A stretch of 8,811 nucleotides of DNA, taken from positions 1 through 8,811 of the forward strand of contig JAKANT010000040.1 of assembly GCA_021823635.1 (NCBI GenBank), in the 5' to 3' direction. The DNA comes from Pseudomonadota bacterium (GTDB lineage: Bacteria > Pseudomonadota > Gammaproteobacteria > Burkholderiales > Burkholderiaceae_F). The translations under genes were made by a program, and so were the position numbers. The notes beneath the pieces were generated by a model. That model worked only from the letters and a program-made list of their open reading frames with translations. It did not search any database and was not told where the DNA came from. This document shows, piece by piece, positions 1 to 5,382 of this stretch; positions within the stretch are counted from its first letter, which is position 1, and the number at the start of each line of letters is the position of its first letter.

Positions 1-174
1 GACGATCTGGATCACCAGCACAACCAGCGCGAAGCTGCCGAAGAAGTACCAGAAGTTGAAGTTCTTCGGCGCGTAGTACTCCGACATGTGCTTCTTGTAT
101 TCCGACATCAGCGTCGGCATACGCGCGTCGATCCAGCCCAGCAGGCCTTTGTACTCGGTCTTGTGCAGTCCCAT
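1..174 (-). CDS. petB: Cytochrome b of the bc1 complex, N-terminal part (cut by window edge)
   Basis: The first 58 codons of cytochrome b, the di-haem membrane subunit of ubiquinol:cytochrome c oxidoreductase, which oxidises quinol and moves electrons across the inner membrane. Starting at the ATG at 174 the protein reads MGLHKTEYKGLLGWIDARMP, then a Y-x-x-x-x-N-F-x-F-W-Y-x-F-G-S segment leading into the first membrane helix (ALVVLVIQIV). The W-I-D-x-R-x-P and NFWYFFGS motifs are typical of bacterial cytochrome b N-termini. The haem-ligand histidines lie outside the window. It follows petA with 29 bp between stop and start, so the two are very probably one operon; the cytochrome c1 gene would be expected further left. 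No good Shine-Dalgarno sequence is visible, so translation may depend on petA. Identification rests on the N-terminus and on the position after the Rieske gene. Confidence 0.9.
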   Translation of the reverse strand, partial: MGLHKTEYKGLLGWIDARMPTLMSEYKKHMSEYYAPKNFNFWYFFGSFALVVLVIQIV

Positions 175-203
175 GGTTCGTTCGGGTCGCGAAAGTGGGC
201 GGC

Positions 204-800
204 TTATGCCTGGCTGTCGTCGCCGATCAGCACCACGGTGTCGGACAGGTATTTGTGCGGCGGCACTTCCAGGTTGTCGGGCGCTGGCTTGTTCTTGAAC
301 ACGCGGCCCGCCAGATCGAAGGTCGAACCGTGGCAGGGGCAGACGAAGCCGAGGTCCTGGCCGAGCTGCGGGTTGGCGCCGGCGGCGAACGGACCGACCG
401 GCGAGCAGCCCAGGTGCGAGCAGATGCCGACCACGATCAAGTACTCGGGCTTGATCGAGCGAAACTCGTTTTTCGCGTAGGGCGGGGTCGGGTAAGCGGT
501 GCGTTCCGACTTCGGATCGGCGACGCGCTCGGCGGTTTTCTTGATCGACTCCAGCATGTCCGGCGTGCGGCGCAGTATCCAGACCGGCTTGCCGCGCCAC
601 TCGACGGTCTTCATTTCGCCGGGCGCCAACGTACCGACGTCGACCTCGACTGGCGCGCCGGCGGCCCGGGCGCGCTCCGACGGCGCGAAGGAGATCACGA
701 AGGGCGCGGCCGCCGCAGCGGCGCCGGCGGCGCCGGCCACGCTGGTGGCGATCAATGCCGCGCGACGATCGTCGTCGATCGGTGCAGCTTGGCTGGACAT
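204..800 (-). CDS. petA: Rieske iron-sulfur subunit of cytochrome bc1
   Basis: A 198-residue ubiquinol-cytochrome c reductase iron-sulfur subunit, which carries electrons from quinol to cytochrome c1 on the periplasmic side of the inner membrane. Both Rieske boxes are intact: C127-S-H129-L-G-C132 and C154-P-C156-H157-G-S. C127/H129/C154/H157 should bind the 2Fe-2S cluster and C132/C156 form the disulfide. The N-terminus has D-D-D-R12-R13 followed by an Ala-rich hydrophobic stretch (about 15-38). This matches the uncleaved Tat signal-anchor usual in this family, although the residues around RR do not fit the full S-R-R-x-F-L-K consensus. A possible ribosome site (GAGGAA) lies about 6 nt before the ATG at 800. 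The length is normal for proteobacteria. petB follows after 29 bp. A promoter-like element and a dyad lie upstream at 857-887. Confidence 0.97.
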   Translation of the reverse strand: MSSQAAPIDDDRRAALIATSVAGAAGAAAAAAPFVISFAPSERARAAGAPVEVDVGTLAPGEMKTVEWRGKPVWILRRTPDMLESIKKTAERVADPKSERTAYPTPPYAKNEFRSIKPEYLIVVGICSHLGCSPVGPFAAGANPQLGQDLGFVCPCHGSTFDLAGRVFKNKPAPDNLEVPPHKYLSDTVVLIGDDSQA

Positions 801-856
801 GGGATTCCTCGAGTCGAAAGCGCGGAGACGGGCCCGCCGTCCTCCCCCGAAACGCC

Positions 857-878
857 GACGTTAGGCCCGCGAAACGTC
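857..878 (-). promoter_or_regulatory. Inverted repeat GACGTT-N10-AACGTC at the predicted petA start of transcription
   Basis: GACGTT at 857-862 and AACGTC at 873-878 are perfect reverse complements separated by 10 nt. Read on the minus strand, the dyad begins 3 nt downstream of the TAAAAT -10 candidate and so covers the expected petA transcription start. The spacing puts the two half-sites about one and a half helical turns apart centre to centre. It could be a repressor operator or a small 5'-UTR stem-loop (6-bp stem, 10-nt loop). No regulator is identified, and a dyad this short can occur by chance. Confidence 0.35.
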
Positions 879-879
879 A

Positions 880-887
880 CGATTTTA
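880..887 (-). promoter_or_regulatory. Putative petA promoter -10 element (TAAAATCG)
   Basis: On the minus strand the sequence reads TAAAATCG, with TAAAAT (882-887) matching the sigma-70 -10 consensus in five of six positions. It lies about 80 bp upstream of the petA start in a non-coding GC-rich region. At 17-nt spacing the -35 position reads CGAGGG, which is not a match. The same octamer pattern TANAATCG appears upstream of mscL and htrA in this window, which strengthens the call. Confidence 0.5.
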
Positions 888-977
888 CTGCATCGACCCG
901 CGCGCCCTCGGGCGAAGCGATGCGCCGCCGCGCGCGGCTCGCGCGAAACCGCCATCGGAGGCGGGACCCCTCACACC

Positions 978-985
978 TAGAATCG
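978..985 (+). promoter_or_regulatory. Putative mscL promoter -10 element (TAGAATCG)
   Basis: TAGAAT at 978-983 followed by CG, 56 bp before the mscL ATG, in the intergenic region shared with the divergent petA. No recognisable -35 hexamer is present at 16-18 nt spacing. It is one of three TANAATCG octamers in the window. Predicted transcription would start near 990 and give a leader of about 50 nt. Confidence 0.45.
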
Positions 986-1028
986 GTCGCGCCGCTCGGC
1001 GGTTAGGGTCGGTGCGTCGCTCAGGAAC

Positions 1029-1034
1029 AAGGAG
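1029..1034 (+). promoter_or_regulatory. Ribosome binding site of mscL that decides its start
   Basis: AAGGAG lies 7 nt before the ATG at 1042. This, together with the MSFVKEFREF N-terminus that matches the MscL family, favours the ATG at 1042 over the in-frame GTG at 1012, whose extension (MRRSGTRRTR) is unlike the family. Confidence 0.85.
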
Positions 1035-1041
1035 AACACGA

Positions 1042-1473
1042 ATGAGTTTCGTCAAGGAGTTTCGCGAGTTCGCGATTAAGGGCAACGTCGTCGATCTCGC
1101 CGTCGGTGTGATCATCGGCGCCGCCTTCGGAAAGATCGTCGATTCGGTAGTCAAGGACCTGATGCTGCCGATCGTCGGCCGCGTGGTCGGCGGTCTGGAC
1201 TTCTCCAACTACTTCATCGCCTTGGCCGATCCGCCGAAGGGCTACACCGGCCCGATGACCTACGAGGCGCTGACGAAGGCCGGTGTGCCGCTGTTCGCCT
1301 ACGGCAACTTCATCACGGTGGCAATCAATTTCGTGATCCTCGCTTTCATCATCTTCTGGATGGTCAAGGCCATCAACAAACTGAAGCGCGAAGCGCCGCC
1401 GCCGGCGCCGGTGGCGCCGCCGGAAGACATCGTGCTGTTGCGCGAGATCCGCGACGCGCTGAAGAAGTCATAG
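1042..1473 (+). CDS. mscL: Large-conductance mechanosensitive channel
   Basis: A 143-residue inner-membrane channel that opens under membrane tension and releases solutes after osmotic downshock; it acts as a homopentamer. The N-terminal amphipathic helix (MSFVKEFREFAIKGNVVDLA), the pore-lining first membrane helix with G-V-I-I-G-A-A-F-G-K (about 22-31), a second membrane helix (about 87-113, ending I-N-K-L) and a C-terminal helix E-D-I-V-L-L-R-E-I-R-D-A-L (128-140) are all present in family order. The periplasmic loop (about 55-86) is a little longer than in the E. coli protein, and a Pro/Ala-rich linker (118-127) precedes the C-terminal helix. It is divergent from petA and co-directional with htrA 61 bp downstream. 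Both neighbours on this side serve the cell envelope, but no functional link is shown by the sequence. Confidence 0.97.
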   Translation: MSFVKEFREFAIKGNVVDLAVGVIIGAAFGKIVDSVVKDLMLPIVGRVVGGLDFSNYFIALADPPKGYTGPMTYEALTKAGVPLFAYGNFITVAINFVILAFIIFWMVKAINKLKREAPPPAPVAPPEDIVLLREIRDALKKS

Positions 1474-1491
1474 CCGCCGGCGCAGGGCGGC
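1473..1491 (+). other. Small GC-rich stem-loop after mscL
   Basis: GCCGCC (1473-1478) and GGCGGC (1486-1491) can pair across a 7-nt loop immediately at the mscL stop codon. No T-run follows, so this is not a standard intrinsic terminator. It sits just upstream of the htrA -10 candidate and occupies the place of its -35 region. In DNA this GC-rich, such a hairpin may be fortuitous. Confidence 0.3.
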
Positions 1492-1499
1492 GACGCGAC

Positions 1500-1507
1500 T
1501 ACAATCG
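1500..1507 (+). promoter_or_regulatory. Putative htrA promoter -10 element (TACAATCG)
   Basis: TACAAT at 1500-1505 followed by CG lies in the 61-bp gap between mscL and the protease gene, 27 bp before the ATG. The hexamer differs from TATAAT at one position. The -35 position (CCGGCG at 17 nt) does not match. Predicted transcription from about 1512 would leave a 5' leader of only about 20-25 nt without a Shine-Dalgarno sequence. Confidence 0.5.
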
Positions 1508-1534
1508 AGCGTCCCTCCTGCATCGAATCCGGCA

Positions 1535-2698
1535 ATGCTGCGTCGTCTGTGGCTGCTGTTCGCGCAGGCGACGACGGTCGGGCTGGCGGCGCTGTTCATC
1601 GTCGCCACGCTCAGACCGGAGTGGCTGCGCCGAACGCCGTCCGTCGTCTCCACGCCGCTTGCCGGCGATGCCGCGATCCAGCAGGTGGCGCTGCCGGAGC
1701 CCGGCGAGCGCGTGGCCGCGGTGCAGTCGTACGCCGAAGCGGCGCGGCGAGCGATGCCGGCGGTGGTCAGCGTCTACACCACCAAAGAGTTGCGACGCGG
1801 CCCCGCCGACGATCCGCTGTTCGAACGCTTCTTCGGCAACCGCGGCGGCGAGCGGTCGTTCAACCTCGGCTCGGGCGTGATCGCGACCACCGACGGCTAC
1901 ATCGTGACCAACAACCACGTCGTCGAAGCGGCCGACCAAATCTCGGTCAAGCTGGCCGACGGCCGCGAGGTCGAAGCGCAGGCGGTCGGCGCGGATCCCG
2001 AAACCGACCTGGCGGTCCTGAAGGTGCCGCTCGCCGATCTGCCGGCGATCACCTTCGGACGCGCCGAGAACCTGAAGGTCGGCGACGTGGTGCTGGCGAT
2101 CGGCAATCCGTTCGATGTCGGCCAGACGGTCACGATGGGCATCGTCTCCGCACTCGGCCGCAACGACCTCGGCATCAATCGCTACGAGAACTTCATCCAG
2201 ACCGACGCCGCCATCAACCAGGGCAACTCGGGCGGCGCGCTGGTCGATACCCAGGGACGGCTGGTCGGCATCAACAGTGCGATTTATTCGCGCACCGGCG
2301 GCTCGATCGGCATCGGATTCGCGATTCCGGCGTCGATCGTCACGCAGGTGATGGAGCAGTTGATCCGCACCGGCAAGGTCACGCGCGGTTACTTCGGCAT
2401 CGAGCCCGGCGACGTCACGCCCGAGCTGGCCGAGCTGCTGAAGCTGGCGCAGGCCAAAGGCGTGGTCGTGCGCGGCGTGCAGCGCGGTGCGCCAGCGGCA
2501 AAGGCGGGCATGGAACCGCTGGACGTGATCCTGACGATCAACGGCCAGCCGGTCGTCAACACGCCCGGGCTGCTGGCGCAGATCGCTCAGCTCGCGCCTG
2601 GCTCGGTCGCCAAGGTGCGGGTGTTGCGCAAGGGCGCGGAGCTGGAACTGGACGTGACGGTCGGCGAGCGCCCGCCGCCGCGTACCGCGCAGCGGTGA
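1535..2698 (+). CDS. Membrane-anchored HtrA/DegS-type serine protease with one PDZ domain
   Basis: A 387-residue S1C-family periplasmic protease. An N-terminal hydrophobic segment (about 6-26) with positively charged residues before it looks like a signal anchor. The trypsin-like domain (about 65-280) has the full catalytic triad in the usual contexts: H128 in T-N-N-H-V-V, D158 in E-T-D-L-A-V-L, and S232 in G-N-S-G-G-A-L, preceded by Y-E-N-F-I-Q-T-D-A. A single PDZ domain follows (about 283-376, starting R-G-Y-F-G-I and containing the A-G-M/L-D-V-I-L-x-I-N-G turn), and the chain ends in a short basic tail. One PDZ and an anchor resemble DegS/AlgW, the proteases that cut anti-sigma factors in envelope stress, whereas DegP/DegQ have two PDZ domains. 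The substrate cannot be deduced here. No ribosome site is visible before the ATG. The gene ends 11 bp from the convergent Sel1-repeat gene. Confidence 0.94.
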   Translation: MLRRLWLLFAQATTVGLAALFIVATLRPEWLRRTPSVVSTPLAGDAAIQQVALPEPGERVAAVQSYAEAARRAMPAVVSVYTTKELRRGPADDPLFERFFGNRGGERSFNLGSGVIATTDGYIVTNNHVVEAADQISVKLADGREVEAQAVGADPETDLAVLKVPLADLPAITFGRAENLKVGDVVLAIGNPFDVGQTVTMGIVSALGRNDLGINRYENFIQTDAAINQGNSGGALVDTQGRLVGINSAIYSRTGGSIGIGFAIPASIVTQVMEQLIRTGKVTRGYFGIEPGDVTPELAELLKLAQAKGVVVRGVQRGAPAAKAGMEPLDVILTINGQPVVNTPGLLAQIAQLAPGSVAKVRVLRKGAELELDVTVGERPPPRTAQR

Positions 2699-2709
2699 CG
2701 CGCCGGGCT

Positions 2710-3351
2710 CTAATCGGCGTGCAGACGGCGATACAGTTCGCGCGCCTTCAATTCGGCGGCGCGATCGCCGCGCGCGGCGGCCTGCGCATACCAGTACCAG
2801 GCGCGCTCGTAACTCTGCGCGACACCGTCGCCGTTCTCGTACATGCTGGCGACGATGTAGCAGGCCGCCTCGTCGCCTTGCTCGGCGGCGCGCTCGTACC
2901 AGCGCGCGGCCTCGGCGTAGTCCCGGGTGGCGCCGCGGCCGAGGAAGTACTGCGTGGCCAGGCTCACCTGCGCGTCCCGCCAGCCCTGCTCGGCCGCCTT
3001 GCGATACCAGTGCGTGGCCTCGGTGGTGGACTTGGCCACGTGTTGGCCGCGGTCGAGCAGCACCGCGAGCGAGTACTGAGCGCGCGCCAAGCCGGCCTCG
3101 GCCGCGCGCCGCAGCCAGTGCACGCCCTGCGCGGGGTCGGACGCACCGCCTTCGCCCTGGATCAACATCACCGACAAATTGAATTGCGCCAGCGGCTCGT
3201 TGCGCTGCGCGGCGCGCAGGTATGCCGCGCGCGCGCCGGCCAGATCGCCGCTCGAATACGCCGCCCAGCCGCGCTGCAAGTCGGGATCGGCGGCCGCCGC
3301 CGACGCCGTCAGCGCGGCCAGCAAGGCGGCGAACAGCGTTGAAAGCGGCAT
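2710..3351 (-). CDS. Secreted Sel1-like (TPR-type) repeat protein
   Basis: A 213-residue protein with a signal peptide (about 1-21, L-F-A-A-L-L-A-A-L-T-A-S-A-A-A-A) and then nearly all alpha-helical Sel1-like repeats. Four copies of exactly 36 residues can be laid out at 52-87, 88-123, 124-159 and 160-195, each ending in the A-A-E-x-G or A-A-A-R-G pattern after W-x-x-x-A-x-x-x-x-x. A degenerate TPR-like helix pair precedes them (25-51). Sel1 proteins usually act as scaffolds for protein-protein contacts, often in the periplasm; the partner is unknown. The ATG at 3351 is chosen because it gives a clean signal peptide and lies 23 bp after the tatC stop; GGGGA about 10 nt upstream may serve as a ribosome site. 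It appears to be the last gene of the tat unit and is convergent with htrA. A role in folding or quality control of exported proteins is only a guess from this position. Confidence 0.9.
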   Translation of the reverse strand: MPLSTLFAALLAALTASAAAADPDLQRGWAAYSSGDLAGARAAYLRAAQRNEPLAQFNLSVMLIQGEGGASDPAQGVHWLRRAAEAGLARAQYSLAVLLDRGQHVAKSTTEATHWYRKAAEQGWRDAQVSLATQYFLGRGATRDYAEAARWYERAAEQGDEAACYIVASMYENGDGVAQSYERAWYWYAQAAARGDRAAELKARELYRRLHAD

Positions 3352-3374
3352 GACCGTGCCGTCCCCAGGCGCGG

Positions 3375-4148
3375 CTAGGCCGGCGCCTTTTCTTCGGCCT
3401 CCTTGGGTGCGCCGAACAAGCGCGCGACCTGGATGCCGAGTTCGTACAGCAGACAAAGCGGGATCGCCAGCAGCAGCTGCGACAACACGTCCGGCGGCGT
3501 GAAAATGGCGGCGATGACGAACGCGCCGACGATCACGTAAGGCCGCGCCTTTTTCAGTTTCTCGACGTCGGCGATGCCGAAGCGCGCCAGCAGCACGACC
3601 GCGATCGGCACCTCGAACGTCAGGCCGAACGCCAGGAACATGCCGAGCACGAACGAGAAGTACGCCTCGATGTCCGGCGCCACCTGCACCGACGTCGGCG
3701 CGAAGCCGGCGATGAAGCCGAACACCAGCCCGAACACGACGAAATAGCAGTACGCCATGCCGAGGAAAAACATCACCACGCTGGAGACGATGATCGGCGC
3801 CGCCAACCGCTTTTCGTGCCGATAGAGTCCGGGCGCGACGAAGGCCCAAGCCTGCCACAGCACATACGGCAGCGCGATCAGCAGGGCGACGAACAGCGTC
3901 ACCTTCAGCGGCACCATGAACGGCGTGACCACCCCGGTGGCGAGCAGCTTGGTGCCGGCCGGCAGCGCGACCATCAACGGGCGCGACAGCAGATCGAAGA
4001 TTTCCTTCATGAACGGCGACAGCGCGACGAACACGATCAGCACCGACAGCGCCGAACGCACCAGCCGCTGGCGCAGCTCGATCAAGTGCGACAGGAACCC
4101 CTGCTCCTCGCCGCCGAGTTCCTCGGTGTCGGGCGGCGGTGCGCTCAT
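3375..4148 (-). CDS. tatC: Sec-independent protein translocase subunit TatC
   Basis: A 257-residue, six-helix inner-membrane protein that recognises twin-arginine signal peptides and, with TatB, forms the receptor of the Tat export pathway. Diagnostic segments are H-L-I-E-L-R-Q-R-L (21-29), P-Y-V-L-W-Q-A-W-A-F-V-x-P-G-L-Y-R-H-E-K (94-113), F-G-L-T-F-E-V-P (174-181) and T-P-P-D-V-L-S-Q-L-L-L-A-I-P (217-230). E24, E112, E179 and D220 line up with E. coli E15, E103, E170 and D211 at a constant offset of 9; the first two belong to the signal-peptide binding site. It has a short acidic N-terminal extension and a charged, Lys/Glu-rich tail. Its ATG overlaps the tatB stop (ATGA at 4145-4148), implying coupled translation. 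The Rieske protein encoded nearby is a likely client. Confidence 0.98.
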   Translation of the reverse strand: MSAPPPDTEELGGEEQGFLSHLIELRQRLVRSALSVLIVFVALSPFMKEIFDLLSRPLMVALPAGTKLLATGVVTPFMVPLKVTLFVALLIALPYVLWQAWAFVAPGLYRHEKRLAAPIIVSSVVMFFLGMAYCYFVVFGLVFGFIAGFAPTSVQVAPDIEAYFSFVLGMFLAFGLTFEVPIAVVLLARFGIADVEKLKKARPYVIVGAFVIAAIFTPPDVLSQLLLAIPLCLLYELGIQVARLFGAPKEAEEKAPA

Positions 4149-4666
4149 CGGCGGATGCGCGGCCGGTTAAGCCGCGCGCGCGGGGCGTATTTGCGACGCG
4201 TCGTCGCGTGCGCGTCGGGCAGCGCCAATTCGCGCTTCAGGCGCGCGATCTCCTCGGCCAGCTCGTCCACCGACGGGCCGGCTTTGTAGCGGCGCGGAAA
4301 AGTGCGGGGCTGCCAGCTGTCGACCGCACCTTCGAATGCATAGTCGGAGCTCGCGGCCGGGGCCGACTCGGCGCCGCCGGTCGCGGGCGCCGACAGCTCC
4401 GCCGCCGCACGATTCAGGTCGGATTGCAGTTCCTGCACCGACGACTGCAGCGACTGCGCGGCTGCGCGCGCCTCTTCCTGCAACCGCTTCAGCTCCGCGA
4501 GCTCCATCTCGCGGTTGATGTCGCTTTTGACCTGGTTGACGTAGCGCTGCGCCTTGCCCAGCCAGTCGCCGACGGTGCGGGCGACCTTCGGCAGCCGCTC
4601 CGGTCCCAGCACGATCAGCGCGACCACTCCGATCAGGCCGAGCTCACCGAGACTGAAATCGAACAT
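4145..4666 (-). CDS. tatB: Sec-independent protein translocase subunit TatB
   Basis: A 173-residue single-pass protein that joins TatC in the substrate receptor complex. The N-terminus M-F-D-F-S-L-G-E8-L-G-L-I-G and the hydrophobic helix ending in L-G21-P22-E-R-L-P are the TatB signature, with the Glu in the membrane segment and the Gly-Pro hinge. A long amphipathic/coiled-coil region rich in Glu, Gln, Ala and Lys follows (about 28-92), then a variable Ala/Ser/Pro linker and a basic tail (R-R-K-Y-A-P-R-A-R-L, continuing to I-R-R) that is unusually Arg-rich. TatA is separated from it by a 68-bp gap with a strong hairpin; tatC overlaps its stop codon. Only a weak purine-rich site (GAAGAG) precedes the ATG. 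The GPERLP motif and position between tatA and tatC distinguish it from TatA. Confidence 0.97.
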   Translation of the reverse strand: MFDFSLGELGLIGVVALIVLGPERLPKVARTVGDWLGKAQRYVNQVKSDINREMELAELKRLQEEARAAAQSLQSSVQELQSDLNRAAAELSAPATGGAESAPAASSDYAFEGAVDSWQPRTFPRRYKAGPSVDELAEEIARLKRELALPDAHATTRRKYAPRARLNRPRIRR

Positions 4667-4682
4667 CGCTCTTCAGCCGAGC

Positions 4683-4730
4683 GGAAAAGAAAGCCCGCCG
4701 CGCGGCGCCGCCGCCGCGGGCGGCGCGGGC
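4683..4730 (-). terminator. GC-rich hairpin with T-run between tatA and tatB (possible attenuator)
   Basis: Read on the minus strand, starting 4 nt after the tatA stop, GCGCCGCC (4719-4726) pairs with GGCGGCGC (4705-4712) across a 6-nt loop. An outer GCCC (4727-4730) can pair with GGGC (4693-4696) past a bulge of 8 nt. The tract TTTCTTTT follows directly (4685-4692). This is the layout of an intrinsic terminator, though the bulge and interrupted T-run suggest partial rather than full termination. It would lower tatBC relative to tatA. The role is inferred; the hairpin and T-run are seen. Confidence 0.5.
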
Positions 4731-4734
4731 CGGC

Positions 4735-4962
4735 TCAGGACTTCTCCTTGGCCTGCACGTCGATCGTCGGGCCGGCGACCGGCTTGGCGTCCTCGACCTT
4801 CTTGGCGGCGTCGACCGACTCGCTGCCTTCCTTCATTCCTTCCTTGAAGCCCTTGATCGCGCCGCCCAGGTCCTTGCCGAGGTTCTTCAGCTTGGAGGTG
4901 CCGAATACCAGAATGATGACCAACAGGACGATCAGCCAGTGCCAGATCGAAAGCGAACCCAT
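4735..4962 (-). CDS. tatA: Sec-independent protein translocase subunit TatA
   Basis: A 75-residue protein that oligomerises to form the translocation path of the Tat system in the inner membrane. It has the family layout: a short N-terminus (M-G-S-L-S-I-W-H-W), one hydrophobic helix (L-I-V-L-L-V-I-I-L-V-F), the F20-G21 hinge, then an amphipathic helix with K-L-K-N-L-G-K-D-L-G-G-A-I-K-G-F-K (24-40) and a polar, charged tail. Length and motif fit TatA rather than TatB. The ribosome site AGGAG sits about 7 nt before the ATG and is the best one in the tat cluster, in keeping with the large excess of TatA known for this system. hinT lies 47 bp upstream with a terminator-like hairpin in between. 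Confidence 0.97.
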   Translation of the reverse strand: MGSLSIWHWLIVLLVIILVFGTSKLKNLGKDLGGAIKGFKEGMKEGSESVDAAKKVEDAKPVAGPTIDVQAKEKS

Positions 4963-4973
4963 GATGCACTCCT

Positions 4974-4999
4974 AAAAGCGCGCTTCGCCGGGAAGCGCG
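4974..4999 (-). terminator. Terminator-like hairpin between hinT and tatA
   Basis: CGCGCTTC (4979-4986) and GAAGCGCG (4992-4999) form a perfect 8-bp stem with a 5-nt loop. On the minus strand it is followed, after one C-G pair boundary, by TTTT (4974-4977) and then the tatA ribosome site AGGAG. It lies 10 nt beyond the hinT stop. The T-run is short, so termination may be partial. It may mark the end of the his-hinT unit, or act as a leader structure near the tatA ribosome site. Confidence 0.55.
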
Positions 5000-5009
5000 G
5001 CCAATGGCG

Positions 5010-5354
5010 CTACAGACGTTTCCACGGACGCGGCCCACCGAGCACGTGCAGGTGCAGGTGGTAGACCTCTTGCCCGCCGTCCGGGCCGTTATTGGCGACG
5101 ACACGAAACCCGTTCGTGGCGCCCTGTTCTCGTGCGAGCCGCGGTGCGAGTAGCAGCATTTTACCCAACAGCCGCTCGTGGTCCGGCCGCGCGTCGGCGA
5201 GCGACGCGAAATGTTCCTTCGGCACCATCAGCAGATGTACCGGCGCGGCCGGGTTGATGTCGTGAAAGACGATCAGCTCGTCGTCTTCGTACGCCTTTTT
5301 GCTCGGTACCTCGCCGCGCACGATGCGGCAGAAGATGCAGTTCGTCTCGGTCAT
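5010..5354 (-). CDS. hinT: HIT-family purine nucleoside phosphoramidase (HinT type)
   Basis: A 114-residue histidine-triad protein, a cytosolic enzyme that hydrolyses AMP-lysine-type phosphoramidates and related adenylated compounds. The triad is H99-L-H101-L-H103-V-L, where H101 would be the nucleophile. The N-terminal C6-I-F-C9-R-I-x-x-G-E-x-P-S and the downstream F-H-D-I-N-P-x-A-P-V-H-L-L-M-V-P-K motif are typical of the HinT branch. The open frame extends further upstream, but the ATG at 5354 has GAGGAC about 5 nt before it and gives the normal N-terminus (M-T-E-T-N-C-I-F-C). It follows hisE after 28 bp and precedes tatA. The gene between hisE and tatA in related bacteria is commonly a HIT protein; no link with histidine synthesis is implied by its motifs. 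Confidence 0.95.
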   Translation of the reverse strand: MTETNCIFCRIVRGEVPSKKAYEDDELIVFHDINPAAPVHLLMVPKEHFASLADARPDHERLLGKMLLLAPRLAREQGATNGFRVVANNGPDGGQEVYHLHLHVLGGPRPWKRL

Positions 5355-5382
5355 CGAGTCCTCGTTCGTTGCATCGGGTGAT

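Noticed and set aside
903..914. CGCCC-TC-GGGCG near-palindrome in the petA-mscL intergenic region
   Set aside because: It has 5-bp arms made only of G and C in very GC-rich DNA and no positional relation to a promoter or stop; likely chance.
195..980. Plus-strand 261-codon frame opposite petA
   Set aside because: It is antisense to an intact Rieske gene with all ligands present and has no domain-like features.
1012..1041. Upstream GTG start for mscL
   Set aside because: It adds ten Arg-rich residues not seen in the family, and the AAGGAG at 1029-1034 is correctly spaced for the ATG at 1042.
1549..3342. A 597-codon plus-strand open frame across htrA and the Sel1 gene
   Set aside because: It spans the convergent junction of two clear genes in another frame and is Arg/Gly/Ala-rich without motifs; a compositional shadow.
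3352..3858. N-terminal extension of the Sel1 protein into tatC
   Set aside because: The extension is Arg-rich and overlaps tatC in another frame; the ATG at 3351 gives a clean signal peptide directly after tatC.
4139..4975. Plus-strand 278-codon frame opposite tatA and tatB
   Set aside because: It is antisense to two well-supported genes and is low-complexity and basic.
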